Positions 1 to 6,229 of a stretch of 13,921 nucleotides of DNA are shown here, one piece after another. The DNA comes from an uncultured Methanobrevibacter sp. (GTDB taxonomy: Archaea > Methanobacteriota > Methanobacteria > Methanobacteriales > Methanobacteriaceae): contig CAJGDA010000030.1 of assembly GCA_904501935.1 (NCBI GenBank), forward strand, positions 1 to 13,921, read 5' to 3'. The position numbers and the translations under genes were made by a program. How positions within the stretch are numbered: position 1 is the first letter of the stretch; every line of letters begins with the position of its first letter. The notes under the pieces are model-generated. The model had not been told where the DNA came from. It made no database searches and saw nothing but the letters and a program-made list of their open reading frames with translations.

Positions 1-645
1 CACTGATTGTGAAACATCAATGATGACAGGTTCTTCATCTTTGTTTAAAATGTTATAATTAGACAGATCTCCATGAACAAGTTTTGCTTCATTTACAAAT
101 AATTTCAAATTCACAAGCAGTTTATTGAAGAATTCATCCGGATCTTTTGGGGGTTGGTTTTTAGCAGGCTGTGCAGGATTTCCATTTTCGTCACCAATGA
201 ACTCAATTAAAAGCACATTATTTGAACTTGTAATTGGGTGTGGAACATTAACCCCTGCAGATTCAAGTCTTGTTAAGTTTTTAAATTCTTTTGTAACCCA
301 GGAGTAAATTATTTTCCTTTTGTTTTTTGTTTTGATGTTGAATCGTGGATCTCCCTTAAGATAATAATCCATTTTTTTAAAATCAGATGTAGCGATTCTA
401 TAAATCTTAACCGCTACAAATTTCTCATCATCGGTAATGCCTGTAAGTACATTAGCCTCTTTACCAGTGCTTATTGCACCATTTAAAATGTCAATGTATC
501 CTTGATTTGCTAATTTGTATAACGTTTCTAGTGTTATCTTATCAAAAATTTCATTTCCCACTTTCCTATCGGAACTGTCTTTTTTTCTTTTTTGGGAATG
601 TAATTTTTCATGTTTAGCATCTGCTTTAGCTACTTTAGGATCCAT
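1..645 (-). CDS. rio1: RIO1-family atypical serine protein kinase (partial, C-terminus off the left edge)
   Basis: Atypical protein kinase/ATPase of the RIO1 family, which in archaea and eukaryotes acts in small ribosomal subunit maturation. The visible 215 residues contain the RIO nucleotide loop STGKEANV (59-66), the ATP-anchoring lysine K80 in VKIY, the catalytic loop HGDLSNYN (191-198; D193 and N198) and the metal-binding/phosphoacceptor aspartate D210 in DVSQSV. The N-terminus is Lys-rich. A hinge-like stretch LLIEFIG precedes the catalytic loop. The start chosen is the ATG at 645; its ribosome binding site is weak, fitting its place 26 bases behind the aIF1A stop codon as the second gene of an operon. 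Linkage of aIF1A and Rio1 is common in archaea. Only the C-terminal helices are missing, because of the window edge; nothing suggests a broken gene. Confidence 0.95.
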   Translation of the reverse strand, partial: MDPKVAKADAKHEKLHSQKRKKDSSDRKVGNEIFDKITLETLYKLANQGYIDILNGAISTGKEANVLTGITDDEKFVAVKIYRIATSDFKKMDYYLKGDPRFNIKTKNKRKIIYSWVTKEFKNLTRLESAGVNVPHPITSSNNVLLIEFIGDENGNPAQPAKNQPPKDPDEFFNKLLVNLKLFVNEAKLVHGDLSNYNILNKDEEPVIIDVSQSV

Positions 646-671
646 TAAAATCGAAAAAATAAGTATTGAGA

Positions 672-977
672 CTACATTTTTAAGTAGCCTTTTCTTTCAA
701 GCCAATTGGATTCTGTTTTTGTGTATCTCCAAATCACATCTGCCTTTTCATCAGATTGGAAATCCCATGGTTTCACAAGGATTACATCTCCTTCACGAAT
801 CCAAATACGTTTTTTCATTTTTCCAGGGATTCTGGTCATTCTTATATTTCCATCAGCACATCGGACTTTTAATTTTCCGTGTCCCATAATTTGTTCAACT
901 ATTCCAGGAATTTCTCCTTTTTTAGGGGTCCTTACTCTTCTGTATTCTTGTTGTTGATTATGATTAGGTTTAGACAA
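672..977 (-). CDS. eif1A: Translation initiation factor aIF1A, TTG start
   Basis: Archaeal homologue of eIF1A, a small OB-fold protein that binds the A-site of the small ribosomal subunit and helps scanning and start-codon selection. From the TTG at 977 the product is 101 residues and begins SKPNHNQQQEYRRVRTP after the initiator, a typical basic aIF1A N-terminus. The OB-fold core follows, with MGHGKLKVRCADG and the RIPGKMKKRIWIREGD segment, ending in an Arg/Trp-rich tail. The TTG is preferred over an in-frame ATG at 1004 for three reasons: a strong GGAGG sits 7 bases before the TTG, the family normally starts here, and the upstream extension (MYYYFGGEY) just translates the ribosome binding site. 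It is the promoter-proximal gene of an operon with rio1 and is divergent from moeA. Confidence 0.95.
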   Translation of the reverse strand: MSKPNHNQQQEYRRVRTPKKGEIPGIVEQIMGHGKLKVRCADGNIRMTRIPGKMKKRIWIREGDVILVKPWDFQSDEKADVIWRYTKTESNWLERKGYLKM

Positions 978-984
978 ATACTCT

Positions 985-989
985 CCTCC
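985..989 (-). promoter_or_regulatory. Strong ribosome binding site deciding the TTG start of aIF1A
   Basis: On the minus strand GGAGG lies 7 bases upstream of TTG at 977. It would be inside the coding region if the ATG at 1004 were used, which argues for the non-ATG start. Confidence 0.75.
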
Positions 990-1022
990 GAAATAATAAT
1001 ACATTTCTCCATATGATTAAAT

Positions 1023-1036
1023 TATTTATATATTTA
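1023..1036. promoter_or_regulatory. Candidate TATA box shared by the divergent aIF1A and moeA genes
   Basis: An AT-only near-palindrome reads TTTATATATTT on the plus strand and AAATATATAAAT on the minus strand. Its centre is about 52 bases from the TTG of aIF1A and about 55 bases from the ATG of moeA. With transcription starting about 25 bases from the box, both transcripts would have leaders of roughly 25 bases. An alternative box for moeA is the TATACTATATATTA stretch at 1041-1054. Inferred from archaeal promoter spacing only. Confidence 0.4.
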
Positions 1037-1084
1037 TCAATATACTATATATTAATTTATTGTATTTTATTATAAGTGGTAATT

Positions 1085-2308
1085 ATGGGAACTGAATTTT
1101 TAAAAATTAAAGAATGTGATGAAGCTATTGACATTATTCAAAATTTATTTAATGAATATCTAAAACCACAAAGTGAAGAAATTCCAGTTACTGAAGCTTA
1201 TGGGAGAATTTTATTTGAAGATGTTTATTCAAGAATGGACTTTCCTCCATTCGATAAGGCACTAAAGGATGGATTTGCAATAATTGCAGAGGATAGTTTT
1301 GGTGCTTCAGAAGAATCTCCGAATACTTTGGATGTAATTGATTTTTTAGAAGCAGGTTCAACAACCGATAAGAAAGTTGAAAAAGGCAAATGTATAGAAA
1401 TCAGCACTGGTGCGGCAATGCCTGAAGGTTCAGAATCTGTTGTAATGGTTGAATATGCAGAAAAATTTGATGATAAAGTTAATTTATTAACAACAGCAAC
1501 TCCAGGTCAAGACGTGGCCAAAAAAGGATCAGATATTGAGGAAGGAAATTTAATCCTTAAAAAAGGTGATTTCTTAAATCCTGGTAAAATTGGAGTTTTG
1601 CTTTCACAAGGCTTTGAGACAATTGAAGTTTACAAAAAACCTAGTGTTGGTGTAGTATCTTCTGGAAATGAGATTACTCTTCAAGGTCATGACTTGCCAT
1701 ATGGTAAAATTTATGATGTAAATGGTGGAATGATTAAAAACGATGCAATTTCCTGTGGTGCTGATGCACACTTTTTAGGAGTGATGAAGGATGATTATGA
1801 TGAAGTAAAAGAAAAAATCACAAAATCTCTTGAAGAGATCGATATTTTACTTTGTTCTGGTGGAACTTCAGCAGGTCTTGGAGATGTCCTAAAACATGTT
1901 TTAGATGAATTGGGTGAAGTCTACATCCATGGAATTTCAGTTCAGCCAGGCAAACCAACTATTGTTGGAGTAATTGAAGGTAAAATAATTATTGGTCTTC
2001 CAGGAAATCCAGTATCCGCTTTGATGATATTTAATGCATTTGTAGCCGAACCATTAACCAAACTTGCAGGTATTGAAAAAGACTTTGAACTTAAAACAGT
2101 TAAAGGAGTGATGACTCGTAGAATCCATTCTCCTGTTGGAAGGATGCAGTATCAACTTGTGAAAGTCGATGGAGAAAATGTAAATCCAATCTTTAAGGAT
2201 TCCGGAGCAATTTTCTCTTTATCAAGTGCTGATGGTTATGTGAAAGTTCCAAAATCTGTTGAACTTTTAGATGAAGGTGAGCAAGTAGAAGTTTATTTAT
2301 TTAATTAG
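1085..2308 (+). CDS. moeA: Molybdopterin molybdenumtransferase MoeA
   Basis: Inserts molybdate or tungstate into adenylylated molybdopterin, the last step in making the metal-pterin cofactor. In methanogens this cofactor serves formylmethanofuran dehydrogenase and, where present, formate dehydrogenase. The 407 residues match the family length. Visible signatures are the N-terminal FPPFDKALKDGFAI segment (53-66; D62 is the conserved Asp of the usual AMDGYA motif), TGAAMPEG (108-115), the MPT-binding SGGTSAGLGD (258-267), PGKP (288-291) and GLPGNP (304-309), followed by a beta-rich C-terminal domain. The usual Met of AMDGYA is Lys and the usual Tyr is Phe, a modest departure. ATG at 1085 is preferred over the in-frame GTG at 1076, because that GTG falls in the GTGGT that would serve as ribosome binding site. 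It leads a short operon with the GyrI-like gene 26 bases downstream. Confidence 0.93.
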   Translation: MGTEFLKIKECDEAIDIIQNLFNEYLKPQSEEIPVTEAYGRILFEDVYSRMDFPPFDKALKDGFAIIAEDSFGASEESPNTLDVIDFLEAGSTTDKKVEKGKCIEISTGAAMPEGSESVVMVEYAEKFDDKVNLLTTATPGQDVAKKGSDIEEGNLILKKGDFLNPGKIGVLLSQGFETIEVYKKPSVGVVSSGNEITLQGHDLPYGKIYDVNGGMIKNDAISCGADAHFLGVMKDDYDEVKEKITKSLEEIDILLCSGGTSAGLGDVLKHVLDELGEVYIHGISVQPGKPTIVGVIEGKIIIGLPGNPVSALMIFNAFVAEPLTKLAGIEKDFELKTVKGVMTRRIHSPVGRMQYQLVKVDGENVNPIFKDSGAIFSLSSADGYVKVPKSVELLDEGEQVEVYLFN

Positions 2309-2334
2309 GATTATAATTTTAAGTAGGTGTAATT

Positions 2335-2796
2335 ATGGATTATGAAGTAAAAGTAATTCCAGAACAAAAATTAGGAGTTATTAATTGTAAAACTCCAATT
2401 GAAGATTTAGATATATTTCTTTCCATGTTAATGGGTTGGGTTGAAGCAAAAGAAATTGAAACTGATGGTGAGCCTTTCATTGTTTATTATTCACCAAGAC
2501 ATGAAGTCAATGAAGGCGATGTAGTTTATGATGTAAGCATTGCAATTAAAGAAGATGCTGATGAGCATGATAGGATTCGTGTTGTTGACATGATTGAAAA
2601 CAAAGTTTTAGCTGGAAAACATTTCGGTTCAACTGATAATATTTTGGATACTTATGCGGAGTTAGTTGACGTTGCTCAAGCTAATCATTATGATATTATT
2701 GGATCACCTAAGGAAGTTTTAATTAAAGGTATCCATAATTGCGATAATGAAAGTGATTTCATAACTGAAATTCAATTACCTATTATTGAAATGTAG
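2335..2796 (+). CDS. GyrI-like (AraC effector-binding type) small-molecule-binding protein
   Basis: A 153-residue protein that looks like a stand-alone GyrI-like/effector-binding domain, the SOUL-related fold that binds small hydrophobic ligands in AraC- and MerR-type regulators and in DNA gyrase inhibitor SbmC. It shows two-fold halves. The N-terminal half runs from YEVKVIPEQKLGVINC to FIVYYSP. The second half has the typical pattern of AGKHFGS, then DTYAELVDVAQANHYDIIGSPKE, then a TEIQLPI strand that usually closes the domain. There is no helix-turn-helix, so it is not itself a classical transcription factor. An AGGTG lies 5 bases before the ATG. It sits between moeA and a small helical gene; ligand and role cannot be read from sequence. 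Confidence 0.75.
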   Translation: MDYEVKVIPEQKLGVINCKTPIEDLDIFLSMLMGWVEAKEIETDGEPFIVYYSPRHEVNEGDVVYDVSIAIKEDADEHDRIRVVDMIENKVLAGKHFGSTDNILDTYAELVDVAQANHYDIIGSPKEVLIKGIHNCDNESDFITEIQLPIIEM

Positions 2797-2805
2797 GTGT
2801 TTTTC

Positions 2806-3054
2806 ATGGCTAAAGAAGAATTGGATATTGATAAAGAAATTGAAAAATTATCTCGTAAAACTAATATTAACATGAGAAAATCGGAAAATTCTTTTGAGAA
2901 TATGCTAAAAAGATTAGATGAGGATATTGATAAGGTAATGAATAAGAAAATTAAAGAGTTTGATGATTCTAAAAAACTATCTGCTAAATATCTGAATATT
3001 GATTATACTCAAGATTCAATTAAAAGATATAGAGAAAAATTAAATAATATTTAA
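2806..3054 (+). CDS. Small charged helical protein of unknown function
   Basis: An 82-residue protein I do not recognise. It is very rich in Lys, Glu and Asp, has no cysteine or membrane segment, and is almost certainly alpha-helical, possibly coiled coil (IDKEIEKLSRKT and later RLDEDIDKVMNKKIKEF show hydrophobic residues every three to four positions). The C-terminus ends in a Lys/Arg-rich helix. The start is ATG at 2806; an in-frame GTG at 2797 is rejected because it forms part of the AGGTG ribosome binding site. That AGGTG overlaps the TAG stop of the upstream GyrI-like gene, so translation of the two is probably coupled. It is the last gene of the moeA operon and is followed directly by a T-rich terminator. 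Confidence 0.7.
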   Translation: MAKEELDIDKEIEKLSRKTNINMRKSENSFENMLKRLDEDIDKVMNKKIKEFDDSKKLSAKYLNIDYTQDSIKRYREKLNNI

Positions 3055-3066
3055 TTTTTCTTTTTT
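3055..3066 (+). terminator. T-rich archaeal terminator after the moeA operon
   Basis: Two plus-strand runs of T (five, then six, split by one C) start immediately after the TAA at 3052-3054. This is the usual oligo-T archaeal terminator, in the 12-base gap to the convergent TldE-type gene. Confidence 0.55.
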
Positions 3067-4377
3067 CTAATTTTGCCCAACAACTCTTAAATCATGAACT
3101 AACAGTTTAGGTATGATAAACGAACCGTATTGTTTTATTTCTGAGTTTAACCCTTCTACTTTTTTCATAATTTCAAAGATATTTCCAGAAATCATGGCTT
3201 TATTAATAGGATCAGTTAATTCACCATTTTCTATTTTAAATGCATTGCTTGCTTCAACTGAAAAGTCTCCTGAAATCGGATTTGCAGTATGCGCACCTAA
3301 AACGCTTGTTGTTAAAACACCTTTGTTAATTTCTTCCAAATCTTTCATTTCACTAAATTTGAACTCTAAATTTGTAGGTGCAATCATTGGTGTTGTTAGA
3401 TATGAGCCTCTAAGTCCATTGGATGTTGTTTTTTCACCAACCTTGTTTGCAGTATAAATGTCATAAAGGAATGAATTCAAAACTCCATCTTTTATCAAAT
3501 CGGTTTTTTTGCTTACACTGCCTTCCCCATCACACTTTGAAGTATACATTCCTTTTTCTAAAAGTGAATTGTCAGTTAATGTTAATTTTGAACAGGCAAT
3601 CTCTTCGCCCATCTTATCTTTTAAGATGGACCTACCTCTCATTACATTTTCACCGTTAAATGCTCCAATGAATGTTTGTAAAAGTCCAGTGGCGGCATAA
3701 TAATCAAGTACAACACTATAATCATTTGTTTCAACTGGTTTGGTATCTATAGACCTTTTTGCCAGGTCACATACTTCATTAGCTAGAGTTTCGCCATCAA
3801 GGTCAAAAAATCTGGAAGATTGGGAATTGTAGGCAGTTGCAATTTTCCCATCTTTTTGCAGATTTACTGATACTCCTATGCCAAATCCAGTTCCTTCATC
3901 TTCAATTGAAACGCCATTTGAATTTAAAATCAATGATCTTCCTTCACTTGCTGAAAAACCAGCCCCAGTTACTTCGCATCCATTTTCTAAGGCAGTATCG
4001 ATAGTGGATTTTAAGAATTCAATTGACTCATCAAGACTTAAATCATTGAATTTTTTATCATATACTTTTTTTATTTTAGGAACTTTTTCAACTTCTGCAA
4101 ATGAATAATTTTCATCAACTTTGTTTAATTTAGTATTGTCAATTGCCTGTTTTGCAGTTTCAGCGATTTTATCCATATTTGATGTAAATGCAAAACCGAC
4201 TTTGTTATCTTTGATAACGCGAATTCCAACACCACGTTCAATTTCCTCTTTAGCAAAGTTTAATTCCTCTTTTAGGGAGTCTAATTGAATGGAATTTGAT
4301 TCGTCAATATAAATTTCATAAGCATCGCACTCATTTTCAATTGACTTTTTTGCTTCCTCTGCTATTTCATATATCAT
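3067..4377 (-). CDS. pmbA: TldE/PmbA-type protein (TldD/PmbA family, non-catalytic partner)
   Basis: Member of the TldD/PmbA family. In bacteria TldD and TldE form a heterodimeric protease in which TldD carries the HExxxH metal site. The 436 residues from ATG 4377 lack any HExxxH; the matching region reads DYYAATGLLQTF (225-236), so this is the TldE/PmbA-like partner. The family C-terminus is clear: GVLTTSVLGAHTANPISGDFS (353-373), then ENGELTDPINKAMISGN. The reading frame stays open upstream to an ATG at 4485, but that extension lies entirely within the phosphatase gene. The ATG at 4377 follows the phosphatase stop by 7 bases with an AGTGAT signal and gives a family-like N-terminus. Last gene of the hypD operon. 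No TldD is in the window. The substrate is unknown; peptide processing is inference from the family. Confidence 0.88.
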   Translation of the reverse strand: MIYEIAEEAKKSIENECDAYEIYIDESNSIQLDSLKEELNFAKEEIERGVGIRVIKDNKVGFAFTSNMDKIAETAKQAIDNTKLNKVDENYSFAEVEKVPKIKKVYDKKFNDLSLDESIEFLKSTIDTALENGCEVTGAGFSASEGRSLILNSNGVSIEDEGTGFGIGVSVNLQKDGKIATAYNSQSSRFFDLDGETLANEVCDLAKRSIDTKPVETNDYSVVLDYYAATGLLQTFIGAFNGENVMRGRSILKDKMGEEIACSKLTLTDNSLLEKGMYTSKCDGEGSVSKKTDLIKDGVLNSFLYDIYTANKVGEKTTSNGLRGSYLTTPMIAPTNLEFKFSEMKDLEEINKGVLTTSVLGAHTANPISGDFSVEASNAFKIENGELTDPINKAMISGNIFEIMKKVEGLNSEIKQYGSFIIPKLLVHDLRVVGQN

Positions 4378-4384
4378 GTTATCA

Positions 4385-5089
4385 CTACAACGCAAATTTT
4401 TCAATAGCTTCAGCCACTCCGTCACCGTAAAGTCCTTTACAGGTGTATGTGCTGATTTCCTTAAGTTTATCTTCAGCATTGCCAACAGCTATTTTATATC
4501 CTACTTCTTTTAAGAAATCTTCGTCGTTTTGACTGTCTCCAATGGCCATCACGTTTTCCATGTTGATTCCATTTCTTTCACATAAATATCTAAGTGAAGT
4601 TCCTTTATTCACGCGCTTATCAGTAATGTGGAGTGCAAAACCGCTGTCATAAATTTCAAGCTCATCAAAGTATTTAAAATCTCTTAGGGCTTCTTCAAGT
4701 TCTTTTCTCTCTAAGGTTTTATAAAATACAGTTTCAGTTAATCTGTACATGTTGTCATGTGATGCGTGTTTGTCAAATTTGTCGCCTAGCTTTTCTTTTA
4801 GGTGATTTTCAGCTGAAGTTACAAAGTCTCTGTCAACTAATGTTTCTACAGCATTGTTGTTTTGACCTTCTTTAAAAACAACACCTCCATTTTCACAAAC
4901 GATTCCACCACTACAACCAATAAGAACTTCAGTTGCATAAGCGTAATTTACAACGTTTCCAGTAACAATTATAGTTGGAATCCCCGCTGCTTCTGCTTTT
5001 CTTAAAGCTTCAATGGCTGAAATACAAATTCTTCTTTTTTCGTCAGTTATTGTTCCGTCGATATCTACTGCAATTGCTTCTATTGTCAT
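4385..5089 (-). CDS. pgp: Phosphoglycolate phosphatase, archaeal HAD type IIB
   Basis: HAD-superfamily phosphatase of 234 residues, matching the archaeal phosphoglycolate phosphatase group, which removes phosphate from 2-phosphoglycolate. HAD motif I is DIDGT (9-13; nucleophile D9, acid/base D11), motif II is TGN (43-45), motif III is K162 in NKGTS, and motif IV is GDSQND (184-189). The ENGG segment (67-70), typical of the IIB cap subfamily, is present. All catalytic residues are intact. The ATG is one base past the hypD stop, and its AGAGG ribosome binding site lies inside the last hypD codons, so translation is coupled. Other IIB members such as sugar phosphatases cannot be excluded from motifs alone, but length and N-terminus favour phosphoglycolate phosphatase. 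Confidence 0.85.
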   Translation of the reverse strand: MTIEAIAVDIDGTITDEKRRICISAIEALRKAEAAGIPTIIVTGNVVNYAYATEVLIGCSGGIVCENGGVVFKEGQNNNAVETLVDRDFVTSAENHLKEKLGDKFDKHASHDNMYRLTETVFYKTLERKELEEALRDFKYFDELEIYDSGFALHITDKRVNKGTSLRYLCERNGINMENVMAIGDSQNDEDFLKEVGYKIAVGNAEDKLKEISTYTCKGLYGDGVAEAIEKFAL

Positions 5090-5090
5090 G

Positions 5091-6143
5091 TTATCCTCTT
5101 GTATATCTGTGTGCTATGTTACAGGTTCCTTCTTTACTTACCATACATGCTCCGATTGGGTGTAATGGGTTGCATGCTTTTCTAAATAATTTGCAATCTT
5201 CAGGTCTTGCAAGCCCTCTTAAAATAGGTCCGCAAATACATCCTTTAGGAGCCTCATTTACATCTTTAACTTCAATATCGTATTTTTCACGAGCGTTAAA
5301 TTCGCTGAATTCATCTTTAATTTCTAAGATTGAATTAGGTATTTTAGGAAAACCCCTCCATTCTCTGGAGGTCACATCAAATACCTGTTCAATTTTTTCT
5401 TGAGCTATTACATTTCCTTCGTCTCTAACGGCTCGTTTGTATTCATTTTCAATTTTCGGTGTTTCATTATGAATCTGTCTTAAAATCATATAGACTGACA
5501 TTAATATGTCTAATGGATTGAATCCTGCAACGACCTGAGGTATTCCAAAGTCGGTTGAGAAATATTCGAATGGTTTTGTTCCAATAATTGTACATACATG
5601 TCCTGGTTGGATTAATGCATTTAAGCTTGTCTCTCCAGAATTAATTAAAAAATCAATTGCCGGCGGAATTAATCTGTGGCATGAAAGTACAGAAAAGTTT
5701 TCTGGTGGTGTGGCCAATAATTCTGCAGCTGTTGTTGGGGCAGTAGTTTCAAATCCTGCAGATATGAATGCAACATCATTGTCTTCTTTTTGAGCTATTT
5801 CTATAGCTCTATTAATTCCATATACTACCCTAACATCTCCACCTTCAGCTTTGGCATCTGCAAGTGACCTTTCAGATCCTGGAACCCTTAACATATCACC
5901 AAAAGTAGTAATGGTGACTCCTTTGTCAATTAGCTGCAAAGCTTCATCAATTTCACGTGATGGCACAACACAAACCGGACAACCGGGACCTGCAATAATT
6001 TCCACTTCGTCTGGAAGCAGGGTTCTAATCCCATTTTCCATTATAGTATGTTCATGAGAACCACACACGTGCATTATTTTAACAGGTGTTGCTAATTCGT
6101 TTATTTTGCCTATAATCTTTTCTGACATATTTTTTATATTCAT
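5091..6143 (-). CDS. hypD: [NiFe]-hydrogenase maturation protein HypD
   Basis: Iron-sulfur scaffold that works with HypC and HypE to assemble the Fe(CN)2CO unit of [NiFe] hydrogenases. The 350 residues match the family. The N-terminal active-site cysteine is C27 in HVCGSHEHT. The redox motif GPGCPVCV (52-59) carries C55 and C58. The C-terminal cluster region has cysteines at 302, 304, 317, 324, 333 and 341, including KGCICGP and ACNPLHPIGAC, enough for the [4Fe-4S] cluster. ATG 6143 has GGTG five bases upstream; an internal ATG at 6128 is less likely. First gene of a minus-strand operon with pgp and the TldE-type gene. HypC, HypE and the hydrogenases it serves are not in the window. Confidence 0.97.
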   Translation of the reverse strand: MNIKNMSEKIIGKINELATPVKIMHVCGSHEHTIMENGIRTLLPDEVEIIAGPGCPVCVVPSREIDEALQLIDKGVTITTFGDMLRVPGSERSLADAKAEGGDVRVVYGINRAIEIAQKEDNDVAFISAGFETTAPTTAAELLATPPENFSVLSCHRLIPPAIDFLINSGETSLNALIQPGHVCTIIGTKPFEYFSTDFGIPQVVAGFNPLDILMSVYMILRQIHNETPKIENEYKRAVRDEGNVIAQEKIEQVFDVTSREWRGFPKIPNSILEIKDEFSEFNAREKYDIEVKDVNEAPKGCICGPILRGLARPEDCKLFRKACNPLHPIGACMVSKEGTCNIAHRYTRG

Positions 6144-6174
6144 TTTTACACCGAAGATTTAATATTATATTATA

Positions 6175-6187
6175 GATATATTTATTA
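6175..6187. promoter_or_regulatory. Candidate TATA region between hypD and the nonulosonic acid operon
   Basis: GATATATTTATTA lies about 38 bases from the hypD ATG (minus reading AAATATATC) and about 49 bases from the ATG at 6230 (plus reading TATATTTAT). A second plus-strand option is TTATTATAAAT near 6204-6214. The whole 86-base gap is AT-rich, so the exact box is uncertain. Confidence 0.35.
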
Positions 6188-6229
6188 TTGGATTAATTAA
6201 ATTTTATTATAAATTATTAAGGGATGAAG

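Noticed and set aside
515..957. Plus-strand open frames across rio1 and aIF1A (515-889 and 706-957)
   Set aside because: They are antisense to well-conserved genes, Phe/Ser-rich, and have no plausible signals.
4378..4485. N-terminal extension of the TldE-type protein to an ATG at 4485
   Set aside because: It lies wholly inside the 3' end of the phosphatase gene in another frame, and the residues do not look like a family N-terminus. ATG 4377, just after the phosphatase stop, is a better start.
4975..5403. Leu/Phe-rich plus-strand frame resembling a membrane protein
   Set aside because: It is antisense to the phosphatase and hypD, and its hydrophobicity comes from reading Lys/Glu-rich codons backwards.
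6224..6229. ATG 6224 as start of the cytidylyltransferase/PseG-like fusion
   Set aside because: AGGG would directly abut the start. The ATG at 6230 has normal spacing to it. The difference is only two residues.
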